Shown here piece after piece: positions 54,249-63,332 of a stretch of 64,000 nt of DNA; position 1 is the stretch's first letter; each line of letters begins with the position of its first letter. The position numbers and the translations under genes were made by a program. The stretch spans positions 1-64,000 of the forward strand of contig CAYVOK010000010.1 of the NCBI GenBank assembly GCA_964453335.1, given 5' to 3'. Source of the stretch: VGBO01 sp964453335. GTDB lineage: Bacteria > Actinomycetota > Acidimicrobiia > Acidimicrobiales > CAIXPF01. Under the pieces are notes generated by a model. It ran no database searches and was not told the origin of the DNA. It saw only the letters and a list, made by a program, of their open reading frames with translations.

Positions 54249-55649
54249 GTGCACGTCCTCTTCGCCGCCGCCGAGCTCGCGCCGCTCGCGAGCGTCGGCG
54301 GGCTGTCGCAGGCGGCCGCCGGACTCGTCGACGAACTGCGGCGCAGCGGCACGGAGGTCACCGTCGTCGTCCCCGACTACGACCCGACGGTCCGGCTGGT
54401 CGACGAGGTCCGAATCCCGCTCGACGTGCCGGCATGGGTGGGCGCGGCGTCGGTGCGCACCGGAGTGCACGACGTGTGCGGCGCCGTGCACCTCGTCGAC
54501 GTCACCGGGATCGAGCGCCCCCACCCCTACCTGCGAGCAGACGGCACCGGCTGGCAGGACAACGACGGCAGGTTCCTGCGGTTCGGTCGCGCCGTCGCCG
54601 CGCTCGCCGCAGCACTGCGACCCGACGTCGTGCACCTGAACGACTGGCACACCGCGACCGCGCTCGCCGCGCTCGACCCGACCGTCCCGACCGTCTTCAC
54701 GATCCACAACCTGGCGTACCAGGGAGCGACGGACGCCGCCTGGCTCGACGACATCGGGCCCCGTGGTGCGGCGTTCGCCCGGCACGGTGGGACGAATCCG
54801 CTCGCCGGCGCGGTCCGGCTCGCCGACGTCGTCGTCGCCGTGAGCCCCACCTACGCCACCGAGATCGTCCACCCCGATCACGGCGCGGGCCTCGACGACC
54901 TGCTCCGGGAGCGCGGCGACTCGCTCGTCGGCATCCTGAACGGCATCGACGCCCGGCGTTGGGACCCGGCGACGGACGGTGAGCTCGCCCGGCCGTTCGA
55001 CGCATCCGACCTCGCCGGACGCACGGTCGACCGGGACGACCTCCTCGACCGGCTCGGCTGGGGGCACACCACCGACCGCGACGACCCGGTCGCGGTGATG
55101 GTGACCCGCCTCGTCGAGCAGAAGGGCGTCGACCTCGCGCTCGGTTGCGTGCCGTTCCTCGCCGGGATCGGGTTGCGGCTCGCGGTCCTCGGCGCAGGCG
55201 ACGCCGCGCTCGCCGCGTCACTGCGGGACGCCGCCGCCACGCACCCCCGGCGCGTCGCGTTCGTGGAGGGCTACGACGACGGCCTCGCCCGCAGGTTCCT
55301 CGCCGGGGCCGACCTGCTGCTGATGCCGAGCCGGTTCGAACCGTGCGGGCTCACGCAGCTCCAGGCGATGCGCTACGGCGCGCTGCCCGTCGTCACCGCG
55401 GTCGGCGGCCTCCGGGACACCGTCGTCGACCTCGACGCCGACCCGCGCCACGGCACCGGCTGGGTCGCCGCACGACCGACCACGGTCGACGTCCTCGACG
55501 CCCTGTGGCGGGCACGCCGCGGTCTCACCGACCGTCGGCGGGTGGCGGCGCTGCGGCGACGCGTCCTCCGTCTCGACACGTCCTGGGCCGCGCCCGCCCG
55601 GGAGCACCTCGCCCTCTACGAGCGTGTCCGCAGCCTCCGGATGGGCTGA
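54249..55649 (+). CDS. glgA: glycogen synthase (GT5 family)
   Basis: Extends alpha-1,4-glucan with ADP-glucose supplied by GlgC. The 466-residue protein has the GT5 landmarks LNDWHTATALAAL, FTIHNLAYQG, the SPTYA segment, ILNGIDARRWDP, RLVEQKGVDLAL and SRFEPCGLTQLQAMRYG. The N-terminal ADP-binding KxGGL motif reads SVGGL, with Ser for the usual Lys. GTG 54249 fits the family start VHVLFAAAELAPL. glgC follows with its own promoter. Confidence 0.94.
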   Translation: MHVLFAAAELAPLASVGGLSQAAAGLVDELRRSGTEVTVVVPDYDPTVRLVDEVRIPLDVPAWVGAASVRTGVHDVCGAVHLVDVTGIERPHPYLRADGTGWQDNDGRFLRFGRAVAALAAALRPDVVHLNDWHTATALAALDPTVPTVFTIHNLAYQGATDAAWLDDIGPRGAAFARHGGTNPLAGAVRLADVVVAVSPTYATEIVHPDHGAGLDDLLRERGDSLVGILNGIDARRWDPATDGELARPFDASDLAGRTVDRDDLLDRLGWGHTTDRDDPVAVMVTRLVEQKGVDLALGCVPFLAGIGLRLAVLGAGDAALAASLRDAAATHPRRVAFVEGYDDGLARRFLAGADLLLMPSRFEPCGLTQLQAMRYGALPVVTAVGGLRDTVVDLDADPRHGTGWVAARPTTVDVLDALWRARRGLTDRRRVAALRRRVLRLDTSWAAPAREHLALYERVRSLRMG

Positions 55650-55657
55650 GCAGACGC

Positions 55658-55663
55658 TACGGT
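55658..55663 (+). promoter_or_regulatory. glgC -10 element (leaderless type)
   Basis: TACGGT ends 6 bases before the glgC ATG at 55670, just after the glgA stop; the same hexamer and spacing occur at the MoxR gene. Confidence 0.6.
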
Positions 55664-55669
55664 CCGCCC

Positions 55670-56929
55670 ATGGCCGCCGATCCGAAGGTGCTCGTGATCG
55701 TCCTCGCCGGCGGTGAAGGCAAGCGCCTCCTGCCCCTCACCGACGATCGGGCGAAGCCCGCCGTCCCCTTCGGTGGCGCCTACCGGCTCATCGACTTCGC
55801 GCTGTCGAACTTCGCGAACGCCCGGTACCTCAAGATCGTCGTCCTCACCCAGTACAAGAGCCACAGCCTCGACCGGCACATCAGCCAGACGTGGCGGTTC
55901 TCGACGCTGCTCGGGAACTACGTGACCCCCGTCCCCGCCCAGATGCGCCGTGGACCGCACTGGTTCGCCGGTTCGGCCGACGCGATCTACCAGAACCTGA
56001 ACCTCATCGCGGACGAACAGCCCGATCTTGTGTGCGTCTTCGGCGCCGACCACATCTACCGGATGGACCCCCGCCAGATGGTCGCCGACCACGTCGCGTC
56101 CGGGGCCGGTGTCACCGTCGCCGCGATCCCCGTCCCCCGCCGTGAGGCGTCCGCGTTCGGGGTGATCGAGGCGGACGCGAGCGGGCGGATCACGGCGTTC
56201 CACGAGAAGTCACCGACGCCCCCGACGATGCCCGGCGACCCGGAGCGCTGCCTCGCGTCGATGGGGAACTACGTCTTCGACACGGACACGTTGTGCGACG
56301 TCGTCACCCCGCGCCCGGGACGACCCGTGCTCGCAGACCTCGGGTCCGACGTCGTCCCTGCGCTCACCGAACGTGGGGTCGCCCGGGTGTACGACTTCTC
56401 CCACAACGTCGTGCCCGGCCAGGAGCCCCGGGAGCGCGGGTACTGGCGGGACGTCGGGACCCTCGACGCCTACTTCGAGGCGAACATGGACCTGATCACG
56501 CCGGTTCCGGTGTTCAACCTCTACAACGACAGGTGGCCGGTCTTCACGGACCACCTGCCGCTGCCGCCGGCGAAGATCTCACGGGGCGCGGACGGCGAGA
56601 CGGCGAACATCGAGGACAGCCTGCTGGGCCAGGGTTCGATCGTGTCGGGGGCCGAGGTGCTCCGGTCGATCGTGTCGCCGACGGTGTACGTCGATCACGG
56701 CGCGCGCCTCGCGGAGGCGATCGTGTTCCCCGGTGTGCACGTCGGTCCCGGCGCCGTTCTCCGCCGCTGCATCGTCGACAAGAACGTGCGCATCCCCGCC
56801 GGGGTGCGCATCGGGGTCGAACCCGAGGAGGACCTCGCCCGGTTCCCGGTCAGCCCGGCCGGCGTCGTCGTGGTGCCGAAGGGCTACGACTTCTCGACCC
56901 CCGACGGGCCGAGCGTCGCCGCACGCTGA
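55670..56929 (+). CDS. glgC: glucose-1-phosphate adenylyltransferase
   Basis: Makes ADP-glucose, normally the controlled step of glycogen synthesis. The 419-residue protein has the nucleotide-binding VLAGGEGKRLLPLTDDRAKPAVPFGG, WFAGSADAIYQNL, the glucose-1-phosphate loop SAFGVIEAD, ERGYWRDVGTLDAYFEANM and a C-terminal left-handed beta-helix. It is a few residues longer than most actinobacterial GlgC. Its TGA abuts the stop of the VWA gene (TGATCA). Confidence 0.97.
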   Translation: MAADPKVLVIVLAGGEGKRLLPLTDDRAKPAVPFGGAYRLIDFALSNFANARYLKIVVLTQYKSHSLDRHISQTWRFSTLLGNYVTPVPAQMRRGPHWFAGSADAIYQNLNLIADEQPDLVCVFGADHIYRMDPRQMVADHVASGAGVTVAAIPVPRREASAFGVIEADASGRITAFHEKSPTPPTMPGDPERCLASMGNYVFDTDTLCDVVTPRPGRPVLADLGSDVVPALTERGVARVYDFSHNVVPGQEPRERGYWRDVGTLDAYFEANMDLITPVPVFNLYNDRWPVFTDHLPLPPAKISRGADGETANIEDSLLGQGSIVSGAEVLRSIVSPTVYVDHGARLAEAIVFPGVHVGPGAVLRRCIVDKNVRIPAGVRIGVEPEEDLARFPVSPAGVVVVPKGYDFSTPDGPSVAAR

Positions 56930-58180
56930 TCAGACGCCGCCGGCACCCCGACCGTCGAGCGGGATCCTGACCGTGCGAGCCCACGACGGCGGGTCCGGCG
57001 CACCGTCGCCGATCAGGCCGACGACCACCCGGGCCCCGACCGGCGCGGCCACCGGCCACGGGGTCTCGCCGTCGGTGAGGACGACCACGACCGCCGGCCG
57101 GGGACGCAGTTCGACGGCAGCGGTGATCCCGACGCCCATGTCCGTCCCGCCACCACCCCGCAACCGCAGCGCACCGGCGCGTGCCACCCGACGGACGTCG
57201 TGGACCGCAGCGTCGACCGACAGCACCCGCACCCCACGCACCCCGACCGCGCCGAGCACCCCGTCGACCTCGGCGAGGACCCTGTCGAGCATCGGGCCAC
57301 CCACCGACCCGGACGTGTCGCAGACCACGGCGACCTCGGGAACCGGGCGGCGCAGCGACGGCAACACGACCTGCGGGAGCGCCGCGGCCCGCCGCGACGG
57401 CCGCCGGTAGGAGTAGTCGACCCGCCCGGCTGCGTCGCCGACGCCACGGCGGATCTCGGCCCGCAACGCACGGCGCCAGTCGACCGTGGGGCGGAGCAAG
57501 GCCGTCGCCCAGCGTTCGAGACCGGCGGGCACGTCGCCGGCACGACGACCATGCGCCAGCACGTCGGCGGCGACCTGCCGCCGCAGCAGGTCCGCGCTCG
57601 GACCGTCGACCCCGCTGCCATCACCGTCGGAACCCGACGACCCCGCACCGTCACCGGACGGTCCGCCGCCCCGTTCCCACGGGCGCTGCTCGCCGTGCGC
57701 GGCGCTCCCGCAGTCGACGCACGGCTCGGGCCGCCGCGTGTGCCGGCCGTCGCGGAGCTCGGCGAAGTACTCCTCCGCGAGCCGCCCGTCGACGAGGTCG
57801 AGATCGCCCGGTCGCAACTGCGACGACGGGAGCGCGAGACCGGCGGCGAGGTCGTCGTTGATCTCGGCGTCCGTCGCCCGCAACCAGCCCTCCAGGTCGT
57901 GGCGGACGTCGGTCTCCGCCGCCCGGGTGGCGTGGTCGCGCAGCAGGTGACCGACGTGGTGGACGAGCATCGACCCGGTCGTCTCGATCGGCCAAGCGCG
58001 GACCGCGTCCGGGTCGACGTACACGCGCCATGCCACATCTGCGGCGACCCCGCCGATCCCCGGCGCGATCTCCACCGGCGAGGCGAACAGCGCGGAGGCC
58101 AGGTACGGGAACCGGTGTGCCGCCCACAGGCGGGCCGCAGCGACCCGGTGCAGCACCTCCGGGTCGACCGCCCCGCTCAC
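56930..58180 (-). CDS. VWA-domain protein with degenerate metallopeptidase domain (DUF2201-like)
   Basis: The 416-residue protein starts with a metallopeptidase-like helical domain whose HExxH place reads HHVGH (74-78), with the catalytic Glu changed to His, so it is probably inactive. A CxxC pair (PCVDCG) and a Gly/Ser/Asp-rich linker follow, then a C-terminal von Willebrand A domain with an intact metal site DTSGS (AVVCDTSGSVGG). It overlaps the upstream MoxR ATPase gene (GTGA at 58180), the usual ATPase/VWA co-chaperone pairing. Likely assembles or matures a protein complex; the target is unknown, but a molybdenum hydroxylase is encoded close by. Confidence 0.85.
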   Translation of the reverse strand: MSGAVDPEVLHRVAAARLWAAHRFPYLASALFASPVEIAPGIGGVAADVAWRVYVDPDAVRAWPIETTGSMLVHHVGHLLRDHATRAAETDVRHDLEGWLRATDAEINDDLAAGLALPSSQLRPGDLDLVDGRLAEEYFAELRDGRHTRRPEPCVDCGSAAHGEQRPWERGGGPSGDGAGSSGSDGDGSGVDGPSADLLRRQVAADVLAHGRRAGDVPAGLERWATALLRPTVDWRRALRAEIRRGVGDAAGRVDYSYRRPSRRAAALPQVVLPSLRRPVPEVAVVCDTSGSVGGPMLDRVLAEVDGVLGAVGVRGVRVLSVDAAVHDVRRVARAGALRLRGGGGTDMGVGITAAVELRPRPAVVVVLTDGETPWPVAAPVGARVVVGLIGDGAPDPPSWARTVRIPLDGRGAGGV

Positions 58181-59268
58181 GACAGGAGACCGGCGTCGCG
58201 GAGCAGCGGCATGAACCGGGCCGCCTCCGCCGGGGCCGGCGCACCCTCGGGCCGGCAACGGGCGAGCACCCGTGCAGCGGTCGCCGCGACGTCGGGGGCG
58301 GTGCGCCCGGCGATGTCGAGCACCTGCCAACCGGCCGCCCAGCGTGCGGGTGTCGCCTCGGCCGCGACCGCGCCGACGATCGACGACAGCGCCGCGTACG
58401 CGCGGTCACCCCGTTCGGGCAGCACGAAGGACGCCGGGTCGGCCAGCACCGCCTCGGGGTCGGGCAGATCGAGCTCCGCAGCCCAAGCCAGGAACTCCAC
58501 CCCGGCGCCGTCACCGACCGTGCCCCGCACGAGGAGCGACCGCACCCCCTCCCCCGCACCGGCGGCGGTCGCCGCGGCGTACAGGCGTGCGGCGAGCTCC
58601 CACGAACGGGGGCTCGGCCATGCACGTCCCGCAGCGTCGGCATCGGTCGGGGGGACGGACAGGAGCGCCGGCCGGAGCGTGGCGAACGTACCGACGAGCG
58701 CCTTCGCCCGCACCACCTGACGTTCCCAACCGACCGGGAGATCGACGACCGTCGGTGCCGCGAACCCGCCGGCCATGCCGAGCGCGAACGTCGGCGCGTC
58801 GAGCCCCCATTCGAGGTGGCAGAACCGGTTCGCGAGCGGAGCGGCGAGGTCCCACCCGTCCGCTGCGACCTCCGGGGGGTTCGCCGCAGCGACGACGACC
58901 ACCCCGTCGGGCAGTGCGAGGTCGCCGACGACACGCTCGAGGACGACCCGCAGCAGCGCCGCCTGCACCGCCGGCGGTGCGGTCGACAGCTCGTCGAGGA
59001 ACAGGATGCCCCGACCCGCAGCGACGAGCCGTCGCGCCCACGACGGCGGCGCGAACACCACCCCGTCGTCGACCACGACCGGCAGCCCTGCGAAGTCCGA
59101 CGGTTCTCGGATCGCCGCGATGACCACCTCGCAGGGGAGCCCCGCAACAGCCGCGAGGGCCTGCACCGCGGAGGTCTTGCCCGACCCGGGCGGCCCCCAC
59201 AGCACGACGGGCACCCGGGCCGCCACGGCGACGGCGAGCGCCCTGAGCGTGTCGGCTCCTCGGTCCAC
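58177..59268 (-). CDS. MoxR-family AAA+ ATPase
   Basis: Chaperone-like ATPase. The 363-residue protein has Walker A WGPPGSGKTSAVQAL (about 24-38), Walker B ILFLDELSTAPPAVQAALL (about 88-106), sensor VVAAANPPE and an arginine-rich lid region. It is paired by overlapping reading frames with the VWA protein gene. In CO dehydrogenase clusters the MoxR-type CoxD and VWA protein CoxE mature the enzyme; an analogous function is suggested, not shown. GTG 59268 has TACGGT 6 bases upstream. Confidence 0.88.
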   Translation of the reverse strand: MDRGADTLRALAVAVAARVPVVLWGPPGSGKTSAVQALAAVAGLPCEVVIAAIREPSDFAGLPVVVDDGVVFAPPSWARRLVAAGRGILFLDELSTAPPAVQAALLRVVLERVVGDLALPDGVVVVAAANPPEVAADGWDLAAPLANRFCHLEWGLDAPTFALGMAGGFAAPTVVDLPVGWERQVVRAKALVGTFATLRPALLSVPPTDADAAGRAWPSPRSWELAARLYAAATAAGAGEGVRSLLVRGTVGDGAGVEFLAWAAELDLPDPEAVLADPASFVLPERGDRAYAALSSIVGAVAAEATPARWAAGWQVLDIAGRTAPDVAATAARVLARCRPEGAPAPAEAARFMPLLRDAGLLS

Positions 59269-59274
59269 GGGGCG

Positions 59275-59280
59275 ACCGTA
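59275..59280 (-). promoter_or_regulatory. MoxR gene -10 element (leaderless type)
   Basis: TACGGT on the minus strand ends 6 bases before the GTG at 59268, in the 28-base gap after ung. Confidence 0.6.
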
Positions 59281-59296
59281 GTCGCCGACCGGACGG

Positions 59297-59980
59297 TCAG
59301 GACCCGCCGGACACCCGGGGCGGCAGCGCCCAGTCGACGGGGTCGAGACCTGCGGCCACGAGTGCGTCGTTCACCTTCGAGAACGGTCGGCTCCCGAAGA
59401 AGCCGTTGTGGGCGGACAACGGGGAGGGGTGCGGCGAGGCGACGACGACGTGGTGCGCACCCGTCACGAGGGCTTCCTTTCGGCGGGCCGATGCCCCCCA
59501 CAGCACGAAGACGACCCGTTCCGCCTTACGGTCGACGGCGGCGAGCACGGCGTCGGTGAACCGCTCCCACCCGCGGCCGGCATGCGATCCGGCGGCCCCC
59601 GCACGAACGGTGAGGGTGCTGTTGAGGAGCAGCACACCCTGGTCCGCCCAGTGGCCGAGCGACCCGTGCCCGGCGGGTGGCACCCCCAGGTCGTCGCGCA
59701 GTTCAGTGAGGATGTTCCGCAGCGACGGCGGCGGGACCACCCCATCGGGGACGGAGAAGCACAGGCCCTCCGCCTGCCCGGGCCCGTGGTAGGGGTCCTG
59801 GCCGACGACGACGACCTTCACCGACGCGTACGACGTCCGGTGCAGCGCCGCGAACTCGAGTGCGGGAGGCGGGTACACGATGTGTTCCGCCCGTTCCGCG
59901 GCCACGAAGGCACGCAGGTCGGCGAAGTACGGCGCGTCGAGTTCGCCGCGCAGCAGCGGGTTCCAGTCGGTGTGGGCCAC
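59297..59980 (-). CDS. ung: uracil-DNA glycosylase
   Basis: Removes uracil from DNA in base-excision repair. The 227-residue family 1 enzyme has the catalytic GQDPYHGPGQAEGLCFSVP, LLLNSTLTVRAG and the minor-groove loop HPSPLSAHNGFFGSRPF. GTG 59980 lies 7 bases after the CO-dehydrogenase-like stop, so it is read from that gene's promoter. Confidence 0.97.
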   Translation of the reverse strand: MAHTDWNPLLRGELDAPYFADLRAFVAAERAEHIVYPPPALEFAALHRTSYASVKVVVVGQDPYHGPGQAEGLCFSVPDGVVPPPSLRNILTELRDDLGVPPAGHGSLGHWADQGVLLLNSTLTVRAGAAGSHAGRGWERFTDAVLAAVDRKAERVVFVLWGASARRKEALVTGAHHVVVASPHPSPLSAHNGFFGSRPFSKVNDALVAAGLDPVDWALPPRVSGGS

Positions 59981-59987
59981 GACGGCC

Positions 59988-62399
59988 TCAGACGCCCTCG
60001 GCCTCCTCGACGGAGGACACCGCGTCGGGTCCGCCGCCGGCCGACCGGAGACGATCGAAGACGGCGGGGGGATCCCGCCACGGGTCCTCCGGCGTCCCCG
60101 CCTCCGCGGCGCGGATCGCCCGCCAGACGGTCTCCGCCACGAGGGGCATGTCGACGTGCCGGACACCGAGGTGCGCGAGCGCGTCGACGACGGCGTTCTG
60201 CACGGCCGGGGTCGCACCGATCGTCCCCGCCTCACCGATCCCCTTCGCCCCGAGCGGGTTGTACGGCGTGGGCGTCTCGGTCGACGCCACCTCGAAGGAC
60301 GGGAACTCCGCGGCGGACGGCAGCGCGTAGTCGGCCAGCGTCGCGGTGAGCGGGTTGCCCGAGTCGTCGTAGCGGAACTCCTCGTAGAGCGCCTGACCGA
60401 TGCCGGAGGCGACACCACCGTGCTGCTGGCCGGCGACGAGCACCGGGTTCAGAACCGTGCCGCAGTCGTCGACGGCGATGTGCCGCAGCGGGACGACCCG
60501 CCCGGTCTCACGATCGACCTCGACGACGGCGACGTGGGCGCCGAAGGGGAACGTCGGACCGGTGGAGACGAAGTCGAGCTGTGCGGCGAGACCGGTCGTC
60601 CCGTCGCCGTGGTCGAGGACCCCGGCCGGCAGCGACGGGTCGGTCGCCGCCCGGGCGAGGTCGGCCCAGGCGAGCGCACGGGCCGGGACCCCGGCGACCC
60701 CGAGCCGCCCGTCGTCGTGGACGACGACGTCGTCGGCGTCGCACTCGAGGAGGTGTGCGGCGAGTGCCCTGGCCTTGTCGAGCAGCGCCTCCGAGGCCCG
60801 GTAGATCGCGGAGCCGCCGAGCTGCAGGGACTTCGAGCCACCCGTCCCGCCGCCGCTGCGGACCTCGTCGGTGTCGGACTGCACGAGCCGCACGCGTTCC
60901 ATCGGGATGCCGAGCCGGTCGGCGACGATCATCGCGAAACTCGTCGGGTGCCCCTGGCCGTGCCCGGACGTGCCGACCCGCACGGTGGCCGAACCATCGT
61001 CCTCGACGGTGACCGACGCGAACTCGCCGGGTGCCCCACCGGCGGTGATCTCCACGTAGCAGGACACGCCGATGCCGAGGAGGCGCGGGTCCCCTGCCGC
61101 ACGTCGTGCAGCCTGCTCGGCCCGGAGCTCCTCGTACCCGGCGAGGCGCAACGCCTCGGCGAGCGGCTTCGCGTACGCACCGGAGTCGTAGACCACCCCG
61201 GTGTGGGTCGTGTAGGGGAACACGTCGTCGGCGAGCAGGTTCCGCCGCCGGATCTCGGCGGGGTCGATGCCGAGCTCGAGCGCGGCCTGGTCGACGATCC
61301 GTTCGACCATGGACGCCGCCTCCGGCCGTCCGGCACCGCGGTACGCACCCGTCGGCGTGGTCGAGGTGACGGCGACGGCGAGGTCGACCGACAGCTTCGG
61401 CAGCGCGTACACGGCCTGGGACATCCGGCGCGTGGCGCCGGGCAGCATCGCCCCGATCCCCGGGTACGCGCCGGCATCCCCGACGATGCGCGCCCGGAGG
61501 CCGGTGAACCGCCCGTCGGCCCGGCAACCGAGCTCGACGTACTGCACCTGCGCACGACCGTGGGCGAGACCGACCATGTTGTCGCTGCGCGATTCCGTCC
61601 AGGTGACCGGACGGCCGAGGAGTTGCGCGGCACGGGCGACGACGGAGTACTCGGGATACAGGCCGGCCTTGCCCCCGAACCCGCCGCCGACGTCGGGGGC
61701 GATGATCCGCAGGCTGTCCTTCGGGACGCCGAGCACACCGGCGAGGATGCCGTGGGAGAGGTGCGGCATCTGGGTCGACAGGTACACGGTCATGCGACCG
61801 TCGTCGGTCGGTACCGCGGCGCACGCGTTCGGTTCCATCGGCACGACGGCGACGCGCTGGTTCACGTACCTGCCCCGCACCACGACGTCGGCATCCGCGA
61901 AGAACGAGTCGTCGTAGGGGTCCAACTGGCTGAAGCAGACGTTGTCGGCGTGCCCGTCGTGGAGCACCGGGGCCCCCGGGGCGAACGCCGCCTCGGGGTC
62001 GACGACGGCGTCGAGCGGCTCGTAGTCGACGACCACGGCGGCGATCGCATCGGCTGCGACACGCCGGTCGACGGCGAGCACGGCGACGACCGGTTCACCG
62101 ACGAATCGCACCGTGTCGACGGCGAGGGGGCGCCGGGCGAAGTCGTCGTGCACAGTCACGAAGACCTGGTGCGGAGCGAGCCCGAGCGACTCCGCCGTGA
62201 ATGTGGCGACGACCCCCTCGAGCGCGTCGGCGCTGCTCGTGTCGATCGAGCGGATGCGGGCGTGGGCGAACGGAGACCGCACGAAGTCGAGGCGGAGCAC
62301 CCCGTCCGGCCCGATGTTGTCGATGTAGGTCGCCGCCCCACGGAGGAACCGTGGGTCCTCGAGTCGGAGCACTGCGTTGCCGAGGATCGATCCAGCCAT
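59988..62399 (-). CDS. form II CO dehydrogenase-like molybdenum hydroxylase, large subunit
   Basis: Molybdopterin-cytosine-dinucleotide enzyme subunit of the xanthine dehydrogenase/CoxL superfamily. The 803-residue protein has the Mo-binding segments DVGGGFGGKAGLYPEY (about 236-251), the form II active-site loop GAYRGAGRP (351-359; form I CoxL has AYXCSFR), a Gly/Gln-rich GHGQGHPTSFA region and the catalytic Glu in GAKGIGEAG. Form II proteins often oxidise other substrates, so CO oxidation is uncertain. The small Fe-S and FAD subunits are not next to it. ATG 62399 has TACCGT 6 bases upstream. Confidence 0.9.
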   Translation of the reverse strand: MAGSILGNAVLRLEDPRFLRGAATYIDNIGPDGVLRLDFVRSPFAHARIRSIDTSSADALEGVVATFTAESLGLAPHQVFVTVHDDFARRPLAVDTVRFVGEPVVAVLAVDRRVAADAIAAVVVDYEPLDAVVDPEAAFAPGAPVLHDGHADNVCFSQLDPYDDSFFADADVVVRGRYVNQRVAVVPMEPNACAAVPTDDGRMTVYLSTQMPHLSHGILAGVLGVPKDSLRIIAPDVGGGFGGKAGLYPEYSVVARAAQLLGRPVTWTESRSDNMVGLAHGRAQVQYVELGCRADGRFTGLRARIVGDAGAYPGIGAMLPGATRRMSQAVYALPKLSVDLAVAVTSTTPTGAYRGAGRPEAASMVERIVDQAALELGIDPAEIRRRNLLADDVFPYTTHTGVVYDSGAYAKPLAEALRLAGYEELRAEQAARRAAGDPRLLGIGVSCYVEITAGGAPGEFASVTVEDDGSATVRVGTSGHGQGHPTSFAMIVADRLGIPMERVRLVQSDTDEVRSGGGTGGSKSLQLGGSAIYRASEALLDKARALAAHLLECDADDVVVHDDGRLGVAGVPARALAWADLARAATDPSLPAGVLDHGDGTTGLAAQLDFVSTGPTFPFGAHVAVVEVDRETGRVVPLRHIAVDDCGTVLNPVLVAGQQHGGVASGIGQALYEEFRYDDSGNPLTATLADYALPSAAEFPSFEVASTETPTPYNPLGAKGIGEAGTIGATPAVQNAVVDALAHLGVRHVDMPLVAETVWRAIRAAEAGTPEDPWRDPPAVFDRLRSAGGGPDAVSSVEEAEGV

Positions 62400-62405
62400 G
62401 GCCGC

Positions 62406-62411
62406 ACGGTA
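62406..62411 (-). promoter_or_regulatory. CO-dehydrogenase-like gene -10 element (leaderless type)
   Basis: TACCGT on the minus strand ends 6 bases before the ATG at 62399. Confidence 0.6.
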
Positions 62412-62453
62412 ACGTCCGCCGCCCGACCGCGCCGCCACCGAGGGGAACGTGAC

Positions 62454-62459
62454 GAGAAT
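62454..62459 (+). promoter_or_regulatory. DUF72 gene -10 element (leaderless type)
   Basis: GAGAAT ends 6 bases before the GTG at 62466, the same hexamer and spacing as at the penicillin-binding protein gene (1776). Confidence 0.5.
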
Positions 62460-62465
62460 GTGGAG

Positions 62466-63323
62466 GTGCGAGAGAGCGTGACGGTGCACGTCGGCTGTGC
62501 GATGTGGACGCACCGTGCGTGGGGTGGACAACTCCCGCGTCGCCGTGGCGAGCACGCGCTCGCCGCCTACGCCCGTTCGCTCACCGCCGTCGAGGGCAAC
62601 ACGACGTTCTACGCGTTGCCCGAGGCGCGCACGGTGTCGACCTGGGCTGCGGCGCTACCGCCGTCGTTCCGCATCGCACCGAAGGTGCCGCGCACCGTCA
62701 CCCACGACCGACGCCTGCGCGACGCCGGGGCGGAGCTCGCCGTCTTCCTCGACCGGATCGAGCCGCTGCACGCCAACCTCGGGCCGATCTGTGTCCAGCT
62801 TCCGGCTTCGTTCGGTCCGGACGACCTCGGCGTGCTCGACCGGTTCCTCCGGGCCCGACCACGCGCGCACCGGTGGGCAGTCGAGGTCCGCCATCCCGCC
62901 TTCGGGGCGGGAGCGACCGGCGTCGACGCGCTGCACCGTGTCCTCGACCGCAACGACGTCGACCGGGTCCTGCTCGACAGCTCGGTGCTCTTCGACGATC
63001 CCGCCGGCGACCCGGCGGTGGTCGAGGCACGCGGCGTGAAACCCCGCCTCCCCGTCGAGCCGGTCGCGCTCGGCCCCCATCCCGTGCTGCGCCTCATCGG
63101 TGCCCTCGACCCGGCGCGCTGCCTCACCGGCTGGGAGCCGTGGATCCGGGTGGTCAGAGGATGGCTCGCCGAGGGGCGGGCACCGCTCGTCTTCGCGCAC
63201 ACGGCCGACAACGCGGAAGCCCCCGCCCTCGCCCGGTCCGTGCACGCAGCGATCCGTGCCGACGATCCGGCCTTCGCGCCGCTGCCGGACCCGGCGGACG
63301 ACGAGCCCCCGACGTTGTTCTGA
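62466..63323 (+). CDS. DUF72 (YecE-like) family protein
   Basis: TIM-barrel protein of unknown function related to phosphodiesterase/isomerase folds. The 285-residue product shows the family pattern HVGCAMWTHRAWGG, LTAVEGNTTFYALPEARTV, FRIAPKVPRTVTHD, VQLPASFGPDDL, AVEVRHPAF and FAHTADNAEAPALA. GTG 62466 is chosen by the leaderless spacing; GTG 62478 is four codons in. It is divergent from the molybdenum hydroxylase gene and converges on the thioesterase gene. Confidence 0.9.
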   Translation: MRESVTVHVGCAMWTHRAWGGQLPRRRGEHALAAYARSLTAVEGNTTFYALPEARTVSTWAAALPPSFRIAPKVPRTVTHDRRLRDAGAELAVFLDRIEPLHANLGPICVQLPASFGPDDLGVLDRFLRARPRAHRWAVEVRHPAFGAGATGVDALHRVLDRNDVDRVLLDSSVLFDDPAGDPAVVEARGVKPRLPVEPVALGPHPVLRLIGALDPARCLTGWEPWIRVVRGWLAEGRAPLVFAHTADNAEAPALARSVHAAIRADDPAFAPLPDPADDEPPTLF

Positions 63324-63332
63324 CGGCCCGGT

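Noticed and set aside
59988..62399. Form I CO dehydrogenase or xanthine dehydrogenase
   Set aside because: The active-site loop is AYRGAGR, not the form I AYXCSFR, and no fused Fe-S/FAD domains are present, so only a form II large-subunit call is justified.
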